Shown: positions 53,131 through 62,921, counted from the stretch's first letter. The stretch is DNA of 64,000 bases from Petrimonas sp. (GCA_012839475.1 DUNG01000023.1:292368-356367), one strand, 5' to 3'. Program-made: numbers and translations. Notes: generated by a model from the letters alone, not told the origin.

Positions 53131-55113
53131 TTATGGTTTCACATATTGTCCATCTTTTAAGTCCTGGAAAGTGGGTGTGTACGCTACATTCTGAAGTTTC
53201 ACGTTTTTATTCCACCTATCTTCTGTCATTACCCCGCTGTCAATCGATTTTTTCAAGAAGGTATAGTCCTTAAAGGAAGGTAAATTGTATAACGTTAGTG
53301 ATGTAATAGATTCAAGAGACGATAAGCCATTAAGATCTTGCATAGCACTATTGCCTCTTCCCCCGTTTATATTCAATATGTTGGTAATCTCTTTTAATAA
53401 AGGGGCCTTAAGTGTTTCCAGCGAAGTGGAGTTAAGGATAATACGTCCGGTAGAAATGAGTTTGTCAATAGTTATACTCTTCAATGTTCCCTGATTATCG
53501 TCCCTTATCTGTATACTTGCTGCAATTTCCAAATCGGGAAGGGAGACATTTACAACATTGCCGATGTTTAAACTCAATTCATTTGCTACTTCTTTCAACT
53601 CTTTTATTACAAAATCACGTGGCGTTTCCAACCTAAGCGTGGAGTAAGTTATCTTATTTGCCTTCACCAGTCCCGATATTTCGGTTATCGTGGGAGGGGA
53701 AAAATTTGAAGCACCGGAAATGGCTATCTCGTTCAACTCCTTGGGAAGTTTCACGTGTTCTAAGTTTGAGCAGTTTTGTATCTTGAGGGTGCCGTTAAAG
53801 TCAAGGTGACTTATATCCAATGATCCTTCCATAAGCAGGTAGTTCACATCTATATCGGCAACCTTTTGCAGCGACTTGAAAAACGGTTTTACATCCTGTA
53901 AGCTGGTTAATCGGATTAACGAGAGTTTCCCATTGATAACCTTGACGGATACTTGGTTTAAATTATCGAAAGGGCAACCGCTAAGCATAAAATCTCCATC
54001 TGCTTCTTCAATTTTTGGCACCATCATTCGAGATAGTTTCACGTTGTTTGATATTTTGAAACTCCTTGTTCGTTCTAGTGAGGGAATAAAAAACTCGACT
54101 ATGGCAGGGGAGTTCTCTAAAGTAAAGTTTCCCTCAACTGTCTTCAGTACAGGTAACGAAAACGTACCCAGCGTATTCAACCCTTTCATGGTTACATTTC
54201 CGGTAACCTGCTGAAGCTTAGGTAAGTCAATCCTTGTCAATGCCGGTAAATTTTCCAGCGTGAAGTCGCCCGTTATGCCCTCAAGCTTCTTGGCTCTCAG
54301 TAAACTTAATCGATCTCCTTTTAGTGAAAAACCTGACACCGTTTCCAACCGCGGTAAATCCAAACCGGTTATTCTACTGGCTTCTATACGCACGTTACCA
54401 TTTATTCTTACAAGTTCGGGAAAATGGATTTCACGCAATGTGTCTGTTTTAATAAACAGGTCTTCGTAAACGATTTGGAGAGATTTTAATGTTAAGTCTT
54501 GCACGAATTTATTGTCGTTTATTCGAAGCTCTCCCACCTCGGTCACGTTTCGTAGTCCGGAAAGGTCTCGTCCTTTGTACGTTGGATTGATGATAACCCT
54601 GTAATCCACTTTCTTCAAGTAGGTGAGCGCGTCAATGTTTTTGATGGAATCTGCACCTGACTCCTTGCCGATAATCAGGTTACCACGTATCCTGGAAATA
54701 TTTTTTTCCGCGAAAGCTCTCACCTCCTCGTCCGTGGTGAGCACCACATCATTTGTTGCTTCACCTTTTAATCTTATAACGCGTACGATATAGGTGCGTT
54801 TCTCACCGCTATAAGAGATCACGTTAAAAACCTGTTCGTTATTCCAATCGGTTATCTTTTCCGGGTTAGGCAAAATGCTTGCCTGCTCGCTAATGGTGTA
54901 TTCGACTTTGGCGTTATTCAGATCTGTCTCCACGGGAACCGTGATCTCTATCGTGTTATCGGCAGTTACCACACCTTTATACTCCTGTTCGTTTACCATG
55001 AGTTTAAGCGAGAGCAAACGGTTGTCTGTCCCGCTAAAAGGACTATCGTTGCTGCACGAAAAAACCACGAACATCAACAACAGCGTGAGTATAATTTGTT
55101 TTACTTTTCTCAT
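53131..55113 (-). CDS. Leucine-rich surface lipoprotein of the btu operon (2)
   Basis: Lipoprotein of 660 residues, lipobox VFSC (Cys20) then SNDSPF. Domain order is that of the downstream paralogue: an Ig-like N-terminal domain (about 25-118), then leucine-rich repeats (for example TRIDLPKLQQVTGNVTMKG) and the tail TPTFQDLKDGQYVKP. Only 17 bp separate the two paralogues, so they arose by tandem duplication and have since diverged widely. Binding of an extracellular ligand is inferred from repeats and operon context. Confidence 0.75.
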   Translation of the reverse strand: MRKVKQIILTLLLMFVVFSCSNDSPFSGTDNRLLSLKLMVNEQEYKGVVTADNTIEITVPVETDLNNAKVEYTISEQASILPNPEKITDWNNEQVFNVISYSGEKRTYIVRVIRLKGEATNDVVLTTDEEVRAFAEKNISRIRGNLIIGKESGADSIKNIDALTYLKKVDYRVIINPTYKGRDLSGLRNVTEVGELRINDNKFVQDLTLKSLQIVYEDLFIKTDTLREIHFPELVRINGNVRIEASRITGLDLPRLETVSGFSLKGDRLSLLRAKKLEGITGDFTLENLPALTRIDLPKLQQVTGNVTMKGLNTLGTFSLPVLKTVEGNFTLENSPAIVEFFIPSLERTRSFKISNNVKLSRMMVPKIEEADGDFMLSGCPFDNLNQVSVKVINGKLSLIRLTSLQDVKPFFKSLQKVADIDVNYLLMEGSLDISHLDFNGTLKIQNCSNLEHVKLPKELNEIAISGASNFSPPTITEISGLVKANKITYSTLRLETPRDFVIKELKEVANELSLNIGNVVNVSLPDLEIAASIQIRDDNQGTLKSITIDKLISTGRIILNSTSLETLKAPLLKEITNILNINGGRGNSAMQDLNGLSSLESITSLTLYNLPSFKDYTFLKKSIDSGVMTEDRWNKNVKLQNVAYTPTFQDLKDGQYVKP

Positions 55114-55128
55114 TTTATTCTCTGTTTA

Positions 55129-56817
55129 TTATTTTACTTGTATATCCATAAACCTGAAAACCTCGGTGGAGTTTTCACCCAACCATCCGGCTTTGACGTT
55201 GAGTCCCGTCTGCACCTTAATAAAGTCAATGTATTCCAAGTGAATATCTTTTCCATCAAAAGTAATGGCGTTGCTTATTTGAAAATGGTTGGCATTTGCT
55301 GATGCACTGTAGTTAATATCGTCGGTTAAGCGATCAATGGGGCTGAAATTGTCAGCGTATCCCCAATCAAACTCTTTGTTAACCCAGTAGGTACCTTGTC
55401 CCGACTGGTCTTCGGTTCTCGATTCCAAGCATGTTCCTCGCAGGGTGTACATATCCTCTTTCACCCAGTTGGGGTAGTAGTAGTCTTGCTGATGAAAGTT
55501 CAACCAATCCACCTCGCCCTTTCTTCCCAAGTTATCGGTCCATAGCGTGTTTGATTTGGGTGCCGACGGGCGGTAATAGGTAACCTCGTAGTCCTGTACG
55601 GTTCCCGGTTTCCCGGTTTCACTCCCTTTCAGTTCATACCAGTTGTCATCAGGCAACCCGTTTCCATTTTCATCTTGCATTACCCATACGATTCCCGGCT
55701 CCGAACTTCCGGCGAAAGAGTTGCCATAGATGGCAAAATCCCACGTGCCGGTGTTTTTAATGCTGTGATCAAATCCGACTACTATATATCCGCCGAAAGC
55801 TCCCAGAGACACGTATTGACTCCCCGATTTTAACCTGTTTTCGGCGTACTGGTTTGCCTCTTCCATTGTATAAGCCGTGTAGCCCTCATTTATAAACTGC
55901 CCGGGTGCAGGCAGAAACTCAAACACCTTCGTGGAATAGGGCGACGAGCTTGCCGTGATGGGGCGATAATGCTGTTCCGGGTTAACCGTGTTTAGCGTGA
56001 TGGTTGCTTCGCCGGTTTTGTTGCCCTTTTTGGCTACCACCTTTATATCTGTTTTTCCCAGTGCCGAAGGTTTGTAAACAAACTTATCCGTTACTTGTCC
56101 CTTGTCCTCTTCGCCATTCACGAACCATTGAAAAGTAACGCTCTTCGTGCTTGGCATCGTGGGGATTACCCGAACTGTCCTACCCAGTGAGGCCGACTGC
56201 TCGGGATAAGGAAACGAAATGTGTAAAGGTGCTTCTTTTACCACCAATATTTTTATCAGGTACTCATCTTCGCCATCCTCGTTCGTGGCTTTCAAGTTTA
56301 TAAAATAGATTCCTTCCTCATTCGATACGAAAGTATATTCATCGGCTGTGGACACCTCTTTGTTGTCCACGACCCAAGAGAATTTTAAACCCTCTTTGTT
56401 AGAAACTTCAGGTTTAAAGAGATGTTTTTCTCCGGTTTCCAAGGTAACATCGTTACCTCCTTCCATACCGATTATCGGCAGCTCCAGCTCAACCACGTCA
56501 ACCTTCACCTCTTTTTGGTCCGACCCATCTTCGGTTACCACCCGAAAAGTGAGGAAATAGGTACCAAGCTCGCTTTCATTAAAAGTTAAATCTTTCTCTG
56601 TTCCAATCACCTTGCCGTTAAGCTTCCACGAGTAAACGGCATTTGGATGGCTGTTTTCCACAACCGGCTCGATTAACAGGTTGCGATTTGGCTTAACGCA
56701 ATATTCCGTTTGCTCCAAATTGATTTTTGGCGGCAACACCACATCTATCTCCCGACAGGAGGTAAACACCACTATCATAGTTGCCAGTCCTATCGCTAAT
56801 AAGTTTTTAATCTTCAT
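55129..56817 (-). CDS. Cell-surface lipoprotein with PKD-like domains
   Basis: Lipoprotein of 562 residues with lipobox FTSC (Cys21), then REID. Three Ig/PKD-like domains follow (about 25-110, 112-200 and 205-285), each with a YSWKLNGK/FSWVVDNKE/FQWFVNGEE core. The C-terminal region (about 290-562) contains YIVVGFDHSIKNTG, WVMQDENGNGLPDDNWYELKG and ends in FRFMDIQVK. Proteins of this kind recur next to btuG in Bacteroides B12 loci. The start at 56817 gives a clean signal peptide; 56829 would add four residues. Gap to btuG is about 60 bp. Confidence 0.8.
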   Translation of the reverse strand: MKIKNLLAIGLATMIVVFTSCREIDVVLPPKINLEQTEYCVKPNRNLLIEPVVENSHPNAVYSWKLNGKVIGTEKDLTFNESELGTYFLTFRVVTEDGSDQKEVKVDVVELELPIIGMEGGNDVTLETGEKHLFKPEVSNKEGLKFSWVVDNKEVSTADEYTFVSNEEGIYFINLKATNEDGEDEYLIKILVVKEAPLHISFPYPEQSASLGRTVRVIPTMPSTKSVTFQWFVNGEEDKGQVTDKFVYKPSALGKTDIKVVAKKGNKTGEATITLNTVNPEQHYRPITASSSPYSTKVFEFLPAPGQFINEGYTAYTMEEANQYAENRLKSGSQYVSLGAFGGYIVVGFDHSIKNTGTWDFAIYGNSFAGSSEPGIVWVMQDENGNGLPDDNWYELKGSETGKPGTVQDYEVTYYRPSAPKSNTLWTDNLGRKGEVDWLNFHQQDYYYPNWVKEDMYTLRGTCLESRTEDQSGQGTYWVNKEFDWGYADNFSPIDRLTDDINYSASANANHFQISNAITFDGKDIHLEYIDFIKVQTGLNVKAGWLGENSTEVFRFMDIQVK

Positions 56818-56880
56818 GAGTTCACGCATTTTAAACAGTTGGTCTATTATACATTAACGTTCATTTTTTCATTCTCCCGG

Positions 56881-58029
56881 TTATTCGTACAAAAAGGCAA
56901 AGTGTCCAGGGATATCACCCGTATCGACCTTCCATTTCAGCTTGCCAAATTTATTGTAACAAATAAGGGTGCCGGGTGTCACGTAATCGATGGCATCGGT
57001 GACGTAAATATCTTTGGTTACCGGATTTACCTTTACGCCATAGGGGATGACTATATCCTTGTCGGTGCCATCCGTGATGAAATTACGGGATACCACCTCT
57101 TTGGTTCTTATATTGAATATACCATACGTTATGGTGTTCTTCTGCGTGTTATGGCTCCATTCCACCGCGTACACGTATGCCGAATCGCCTACTACATCCA
57201 AATTGCTGACCGCCATGTTTAGCGAACCGATGACTTTCTCTGTTTCCAAATCGATAAAGTAGAGTTTCGAAGGTTCGTTGTAGTAATCGCCCCGGCTGCT
57301 GACCACGAGCTCGTTGTATGGCGTTGCCCGTATTCGATGCAGGTTAATGGCCACGTCAATTTTTTTCACCTCTTTGAATGTTTCGAGATCGATCACCGAC
57401 ACGGTTCGATCGTAGTTGGGAAACATGTATCCACCCGAATTGGCCACGTATATTTTGTTGTTAACGATAGCCAGCTCTTCGGGTTGGTAGCCCACGTTAA
57501 CCGTGCGCGTTACTTGCAACGTGGTCGTGTCTATCTCGGCAACGTAACCCACGCGTGCGTTCTGGTCAAACTTCACCGGGGCCACGTAGGAGGAGGCGTA
57601 GGCCTTTCCATCATGAAATCGGATATAGCGGACGTTGGGGATCTCTATTTTGCCGATATGCTTGGCGGTTTTGGCATCCATCACCTCGATGTAGTTCGAC
57701 ACGTTGATCACCGCGTACAACTTACTGCCATAAATTTGGATGTCGTTCCCCACGTCTCCCAGTTCCTTGACAACATTCGGGTTGGCTTCCGCGTATATAT
57801 TGCGGTGATATACCCCGGTAGAAAAGTCGAAATAGTCGAGGCTGGCTTTATTGCTGCCCATGTTGCCCTCGTTTAAAAGGTAGAAACCCTTTAAGTCTCC
57901 CGTGTTCTCTTGTCCTACAGACGTTTTTATTTGTGAAGAGTATATGACTTCATACTCTTCGCGACACCCTATCAACAGGATACAGGCTAAAATGAAAATG
58001 GAGGTTATCTTATATTTCTTTGCTATCAT
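56881..58029 (-). CDS. btuG: BtuG-family surface cobalamin-binding lipoprotein
   Basis: Seven-bladed beta-propeller lipoprotein of 382 residues that binds cobamides with very high affinity at the cell surface and passes them to BtuB. Lipobox LIGC (Cys22), then REEYE. YncE-like repeats follow (YIEVMDAKTAKHIGKIEI, VSVIDLETFKEVKKIDV and FIDLETEKVIGSLNM). It directly follows btuB (61 bp) behind riboswitch 3, the arrangement known from Bacteroides thetaiotaomicron. Confidence 0.93.
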   Translation of the reverse strand: MIAKKYKITSIFILACILLIGCREEYEVIYSSQIKTSVGQENTGDLKGFYLLNEGNMGSNKASLDYFDFSTGVYHRNIYAEANPNVVKELGDVGNDIQIYGSKLYAVINVSNYIEVMDAKTAKHIGKIEIPNVRYIRFHDGKAYASSYVAPVKFDQNARVGYVAEIDTTTLQVTRTVNVGYQPEELAIVNNKIYVANSGGYMFPNYDRTVSVIDLETFKEVKKIDVAINLHRIRATPYNELVVSSRGDYYNEPSKLYFIDLETEKVIGSLNMAVSNLDVVGDSAYVYAVEWSHNTQKNTITYGIFNIRTKEVVSRNFITDGTDKDIVIPYGVKVNPVTKDIYVTDAIDYVTPGTLICYNKFGKLKWKVDTGDIPGHFAFLYE

Positions 58030-58090
58030 AATATTGCGGTAAGTTGGGATGTGATGAAATCTGCCCGTGGGGATTTAATCTTCTTTACCA

Positions 58091-60262
58091 TCACAATGTT
58101 GCTGTAAGGGTTAAACGGTAATTTCTCCCGGGCATCGGGTAATTCAGCACCACGTCGTAATGCTGATTAAACAGGTTGTTGACGTCCAGGGCAACGCGCA
58201 GGTCATATTTCCCTGCTGAGAGCGGAAGATTTTTCCTGAGACTGATATCATGGGTGTACCACGGTTGCAAGTGGCTGTTCACATCGTTGTATTTTGCGCT
58301 GTATCGTTCGCCTGTGTAGATAAAGCTGTAGTTCATTCCCCAGGTCTTATAGTCTACAGACGCGATTACCGAGCCGCTGTGTCGTGGAATATAGACGATT
58401 TGATGCCGGTAGTTTTTTGCCGACGCGTCGGTAACATCGATCGCGTGCTGATAAGTGTAATTGAAGCGCAGCGTGCTAATCAATTCTTTGTAAAACTCCG
58501 TGGTTACACCGGTGTTGGCTTCGATTCCCTTTATTTGCACCTTCCCCAGGTTCAGCATCATCCAACGAAACATGTTCCCGGCCGGGACAGCCACTATTTT
58601 ATCATCAATCTCGTTGTAGTAAGCATCGGCTTGAAAGTATAGTGACTTTAAAATACTTTTCTCGGGAGCCAAAGTATAATTTACACCAACATTATATTGA
58701 GTGACGTATTCGGGTTTAAGAACGGAGTTTCCGACAAAGGTGTAGTAGAGGTCGTTGAAAGTGGGCATTCTGAATATTCTCTTGTAAAAACCTTGTAAGT
58801 AAAGTTCATGCCTTTTTAATGGCTTTATCGAGAGGATAACAGATGGGGTGAAAATATCTTTTTTTGGTGCAGCCCTGTTCATTTTCACCTTTTCTCGCAC
58901 GAACGTACCCAGTGCGCTTGCCTGTAACGTGAACCAATCGAATCTCACCTCTCCCGCCGCGGCCGCGAGCAGCGTGTTGCGCGTGGGATAAGAGAAGTTC
59001 ACCAGGTTGGCTTCCATCTTGTTGAGTTGATAGTCGACAGACAGGTTAAACTGCAACCAAGGGGTCACGGTAAATCTATTTGCCGATGAAATATACAGAT
59101 CATGCTGTAAATACTGGTTGTCAACGTAGGTTGGACTCGTCCACTCATCATCAATGTAGCGCGTGTAGTCGTTGGCGTATTTAACGTTCAACTTAAGACT
59201 GTACAAGTTGCTAAATGTTTTTCGGAGCTTACTTTGAACGAAAAAATTCTCATCGTGTAGTCGCTGTCCATGCTCAAAAACATTTTTCACGATAGGTCCG
59301 GGTAATCCCCGGTGAGACTTATAAAAATAGGCGCGCAAATCCCATTCGCCCTCGTGCAATGTTTTATATATGGCGCTTTCTAAGCGGATGGCTTTAATAT
59401 CCCCGTTTTTTCGAATAGCCGTGGTGTCATACGCCACTGTTTTGTCTTCGAACACCCTTGTATATCGGAACGGGTATTTCCCGTGCGATGATAAAAGCTC
59501 GGTGTTAAAATTAAAAGCGAAGTCGTAAGGAAGTTTCTGTTCCCATAACAGGGAGGGGGTGAATAACCCGAAAGAGCCTGTTTTGAGCGTTGCCCGCAAA
59601 TTTGTTTTTCGGGTATGTTTAAATTGAGGCCGCTTGGTTTGAAGGTAAATGGTCCCCGCCGAGCCAAAATCTTTTGCCGGTTGGAAGATGTCGCTCTTCT
59701 GCCCGTTATAGAGGGTTACCTGCTCGATATTATCCAGGGAGAACTTTCCCAGGTCAATCTGCCCGTTTTGGGCGTTACCCAGCTGGATGCCATCGTAAAA
59801 GACCCCCATGTGGTTGGTACCCATGCTTCTGATGTTTACCGTCTTGAGCCCCCCCAACCCACCGTAGTCCTTTATCTGCACGCCTGAAAAATAGCGCAAG
59901 GCATCAGCTACCGAAAAAACAGTCAACTTTTTCAGTTCTTCGCCTGATAGTGTCTGACCGGGAATTACCTCTTTCGTGAGGTCTCTCCCGTACACCACGA
60001 AGTCATCGAGGTGCAAGGTTTTCACCTTTGTCGTGTCAGCCGGTTGCTCGGGTGTGCCCGGTTGACTGGGTGTTCCCAGTTGCGAAAGGGTCTCCTTGTA
60101 TACAAGGCTTTCTTTTCCCTCAACCGCTTTCTCTTCAGCAGCAAATCTCTCTTCCTTAAGCGAACGACTTGAGCCATCGTGCCTATTTTGAGCAAAAAGC
60201 ATTCCTGTTGCAACCTGAATGAAGGTTACAGCAAGAAGAGCGCTCTTTTTTAAGACGTCCAT
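58091..60262 (-). CDS. btuB: BtuB-type TonB-dependent cobalamin receptor
   Basis: Outer-membrane transporter for cobalamin, 723 residues from the ATG at 60262. Signal peptide about 1-25 (LLAVTFIQVATGMLFA). A linker and TonB-box-like LDDFVVYG follow, then the plug with LSGEELKKLTVFSVADAL, and the barrel ending in NYRLTLTATL. A longer frame reaching 60388 lies in the leader and lacks a signal sequence at its start. It is the first gene after riboswitch 3 and forms the pair with btuG. The inner-membrane BtuCDF genes are not in the window. Confidence 0.92.
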   Translation of the reverse strand: MDVLKKSALLAVTFIQVATGMLFAQNRHDGSSRSLKEERFAAEEKAVEGKESLVYKETLSQLGTPSQPGTPEQPADTTKVKTLHLDDFVVYGRDLTKEVIPGQTLSGEELKKLTVFSVADALRYFSGVQIKDYGGLGGLKTVNIRSMGTNHMGVFYDGIQLGNAQNGQIDLGKFSLDNIEQVTLYNGQKSDIFQPAKDFGSAGTIYLQTKRPQFKHTRKTNLRATLKTGSFGLFTPSLLWEQKLPYDFAFNFNTELLSSHGKYPFRYTRVFEDKTVAYDTTAIRKNGDIKAIRLESAIYKTLHEGEWDLRAYFYKSHRGLPGPIVKNVFEHGQRLHDENFFVQSKLRKTFSNLYSLKLNVKYANDYTRYIDDEWTSPTYVDNQYLQHDLYISSANRFTVTPWLQFNLSVDYQLNKMEANLVNFSYPTRNTLLAAAAGEVRFDWFTLQASALGTFVREKVKMNRAAPKKDIFTPSVILSIKPLKRHELYLQGFYKRIFRMPTFNDLYYTFVGNSVLKPEYVTQYNVGVNYTLAPEKSILKSLYFQADAYYNEIDDKIVAVPAGNMFRWMMLNLGKVQIKGIEANTGVTTEFYKELISTLRFNYTYQHAIDVTDASAKNYRHQIVYIPRHSGSVIASVDYKTWGMNYSFIYTGERYSAKYNDVNSHLQPWYTHDISLRKNLPLSAGKYDLRVALDVNNLFNQHYDVVLNYPMPGRNYRLTLTATL

Positions 60263-60426
60263 TTCACCGAAACACCAGGCTTTCGGGAAAAGTGGGGCAT
60301 TGAGGTAAATTGAAAACGCGCAGGTCTGCCGAGTTCGGGTATCAAAACAGTAAAGGAAAACCGACCTTGGCACGCGTTGTCTTTTCAAGCTCTACTCCCC
60401 GAAAGCTATGAAACATTGCATTCATT

Positions 60427-60600
60427 TTGGCAGGTCTTCTGACTTACTCGTTCTTTCGCGTCCTTCCCATTCCGCCTGGCGGAACAGTGGTTGTTGAGTA
60501 GTGCGAAAGCGTTTTTATTGAGCTTACAGCAGCGGGCCTGTTCAGGACTTGCACCTGATTCCCTTTTCATCGCTCGCCCCGAGGCATTTGGGGCGAACAA
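60427..60600 (-). ncRNA. Cobalamin riboswitch 3, in front of the btuB operon
   Basis: Minus-strand B12 element: GGGAATCAGGTGCAAGTCC, CCCGCTGCTGTAAGCTC and the closing GTCAGAAGACCTGCC (60441-60427). A GTTGTTCGCCCC...GGGGCGAG helix lies at the 5' side. The leader from aptamer to the btuB start is 165 nt and contains a 9-nt self-complementary pair (60279-60287 with 60398-60406) near the start codon. Confidence 0.93.
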
Positions 60601-60616
60601 CACCAAAATGTAACGG

Positions 60617-60624
60617 CAAATGTA
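60617..60624 (-). promoter_or_regulatory. -7 box of the btuB operon promoter
   Basis: The minus strand reads TACATTTG, placing transcription start at about 60610, at the riboswitch edge. No TTTG was found 19-20 nt upstream, so the upstream element is weak or absent. Confidence 0.5.
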
Positions 60625-60795
60625 CGAACTATTTTAGACATAATGAAGGGTTCACGGGGAAATCTCAGGTAAGGTGGCTGTACAGTTGCAGGCTGTTTCA
60701 TGAACGTTTTTGTACACTTTAATCGAAGTCTTTGATAATATATTCTGACAATATGCTAAATAACAGGCTAAAATATGAGGCTCATCCTCGTTTAT

Positions 60796-60815
60796 TTTGT
60801 TTATTTGTAAACAAA
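60796..60815. promoter_or_regulatory. Perfect inverted repeat in front of ptb
   Basis: TTTGTTTA-TTTG-TAAACAAA has perfect 8-bp arms, ending 22 bp before the ptb start. The first 15 bases (TTTGTTTATTTGTAA) recur at 62951-62965 before the lysoplasmalogenase gene. It may be an operator or part of an atypical promoter. Confidence 0.45.
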
Positions 60816-60837
60816 ACCGTGTAAAATAGCTGATGCC

Positions 60838-61743
60838 ATGCTTAACGATTTATCAGGACTGATTACGAAAGCCAGGGAGGGGGATAAGCGGACGATTGCC
60901 GTAGTGGCTGCCGAGGACGTTCTCATACTTGATGCGGTGCGGGATGCCGTTGCCGCTGAGGTGATGACCCCACTGCTTATAGGGGATAAGGGTAAGATAG
61001 AGAAGATCGCACGCCGGTTAGACTTCGACCTATCCCGTGTCGATATCTTGGACAATAGGGAAGGGGCTGCCGCTTCAGCCCGAATCGCCGTGAGTAAGGT
61101 AAAGAGTGGCGAGGCTGATGGCATCATGAAAGGGCATATTCCCACGGGCGACTTGCTACGGGCGGTGCTGGACAAGGGTGTTGGCCTACGTACCGGTCGA
61201 CTACTGAGCCACCTTGCTCTTTTTCAATCCCCCTATTACCACAAGTTGCTGTGCGTAACCGATGCGGCGATGAATATTGCACCGGATCTCGATGAGAAGG
61301 TGCAAATCATTCAGAACGCGGTGATGATGTACCACCAACTAGGTATTGAGATGCCCAAGGTGGCGGTCGCCGCCGCGGTGGAGATGCCGAATTCGAAGAT
61401 GGAGGCTACCCTGCACGCATCGCTTTTGAAAGCGATGAATCGGGAGGGTGCCCTTACGGGGTGTATCGTGGACGGTCCCTTCGCGGTGGATATCGCGGTG
61501 AGCCGAAAGGCCGCGTTGCATAAGGGGGTCGACAGCCAGGTGGCCGGTGACTGTGACGTGATTCTTGCACCCGATATAGAGGCGGGCAACATGTTGTACA
61601 AGGCGCTCAATTTCCTGGGTGGGGCCGTTTGTGCATCGGCTATTATAGGGGCTTCAGCGCCCGTGGTACTCACCTCGCGCTCCGATGATGAACGGACCAA
61701 GCTGTACTCCATTGCCTTGGCAGCCTGTATTGGAAAGGGATGA
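60838..61743 (+). CDS. ptb: Phosphate butyryltransferase
   Basis: Converts butyryl-CoA and phosphate to butyryl-phosphate and CoA. The 301 residues belong to the phosphate acetyl/butyryltransferase family, with the N-terminal KRTIAVVAAEDVLILDAV, GIMKGHIPTGDLLRAVL in the middle and VVLTSRSDDERTKLYSIALA at the end. Followed by buk after 98 bp; together they yield ATP from butyryl-CoA. Branched-chain acyl-CoAs from amino-acid fermentation are also possible substrates. Confidence 0.95.
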   Translation: MLNDLSGLITKAREGDKRTIAVVAAEDVLILDAVRDAVAAEVMTPLLIGDKGKIEKIARRLDFDLSRVDILDNREGAAASARIAVSKVKSGEADGIMKGHIPTGDLLRAVLDKGVGLRTGRLLSHLALFQSPYYHKLLCVTDAAMNIAPDLDEKVQIIQNAVMMYHQLGIEMPKVAVAAAVEMPNSKMEATLHASLLKAMNREGALTGCIVDGPFAVDIAVSRKAALHKGVDSQVAGDCDVILAPDIEAGNMLYKALNFLGGAVCASAIIGASAPVVLTSRSDDERTKLYSIALAACIGKG

Positions 61744-61841
61744 CCTGCTCAGAGCAGTCGCGGGAATGGAATGTGTATATAGGTTAAATAGTCCACACAG
61801 GTAACAAGCAAATCATTTCATAAACAGGAAAAAATAAAACT

Positions 61842-62921
61842 ATGGCTACAACAACACGGATTTTGGTGGTTAACCCGGGTTCAACCTCTACGAAAATCGC
61901 GATTTACCAACAGGAGAAGGTAATCTTTTTAAAAACGATCAAGCACCCGGCTGAATCGTTGAAACCGTTCAAAAGAGTGACCGATCAATTCGAGTACCGA
62001 AAGGATATGATTCTCGAGGAGTTGCGTGATGCGGACATCTATTTCGAGACGATCGATGCGGTGATTGGACGTGGGGGACTCGTTAAGCCAATTGAGGCGG
62101 GTGTATACCGTGTGAATGAGGCGATGAGGCAAGATCTGATGGAGTGTAAACGGGGAGAGCATGCAAGCAACCTGGGGGGGCTAATCGCTTTTGATATCGC
62201 GAAGAGGTTGCCGAACGCGGCGGCTTTCATCGCCGATCCGGTGGTGGTAGATGAGCTCGACCGGCTGGCTCGCTACACGGGGCACCCGCTCTTCGACAAG
62301 ATTTCCGTTTTTCACGCGCTGAATCAGAAGGCGATCGCCCGTTCGCATGCTAAGTCGATCATGAGGCGGTACGAGGAGATGAATTTCATCGTGGCGCATC
62401 TTGGAGGGGGTATCACAGTGGGTGCGCATCACAAAGGGAGGGTGGTTGATGTGAACCAGGGGTTGGACGGTGACGGGCCCTTCTCGCCCGAGAGATCCGG
62501 GTCAATGCCCGCGGGGTCATTGTTGAAAGCCGCGTTCAGCGGTGAGTATACCTACGATGAGATGGCAGCGATGATCGTGGGCAAAGGGGGGCTGTTAGCT
62601 TACCTGGGGACCAATGATGTATATATTGCTGAACGAGAGGCGATGGATGGTGATGAGAAGTGCAAGGAGGTGCTGGAGGCGATGGCCTACCAGGTGGCGA
62701 AAGAGATCGGGGCCATGTCTGCAGTGCTGAAGGGAGAGGTGGATGCGATATTGATTACCGGTGGGATTGCTAATAGTAAGTGGTTCTGCAACCTGATTAT
62801 CGAGCGTGTATACCGCATAGCACCTGTTCATCTTTATCCTGGTCAAGACGAGATGGGAGCGTTGGCGGAGAATGCACTCCTGGCACTCAATGGGGAGATC
62901 GAGATAAAAGAGTACTTTTAA
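61842..62921 (+). CDS. buk: Butyrate kinase
   Basis: Transfers phosphate from butyryl-phosphate to ADP, giving butyrate and ATP. In 359 residues the ASKHA signature is VVNPGSTSTKIAIY at the N-terminus, with GRGGLVKPIEAGVY, AHLGGGITVGAH and ITGGIANSKW further on. The length is standard. A branched-chain acid kinase role is an alternative. The 98-bp spacer from ptb shows no terminator, so the two are one operon. Confidence 0.96.
   Translation: MATTTRILVVNPGSTSTKIAIYQQEKVIFLKTIKHPAESLKPFKRVTDQFEYRKDMILEELRDADIYFETIDAVIGRGGLVKPIEAGVYRVNEAMRQDLMECKRGEHASNLGGLIAFDIAKRLPNAAAFIADPVVVDELDRLARYTGHPLFDKISVFHALNQKAIARSHAKSIMRRYEEMNFIVAHLGGGITVGAHHKGRVVDVNQGLDGDGPFSPERSGSMPAGSLLKAAFSGEYTYDEMAAMIVGKGGLLAYLGTNDVYIAEREAMDGDEKCKEVLEAMAYQVAKEIGAMSAVLKGEVDAILITGGIANSKWFCNLIIERVYRIAPVHLYPGQDEMGALAENALLALNGEIEIKEYF

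Noticed and set aside
60263..60388. A 42-residue N-terminal extension of BtuB
   Set aside because: It lies in the riboswitch leader, and the signal peptide begins at the internal ATG at 60262.
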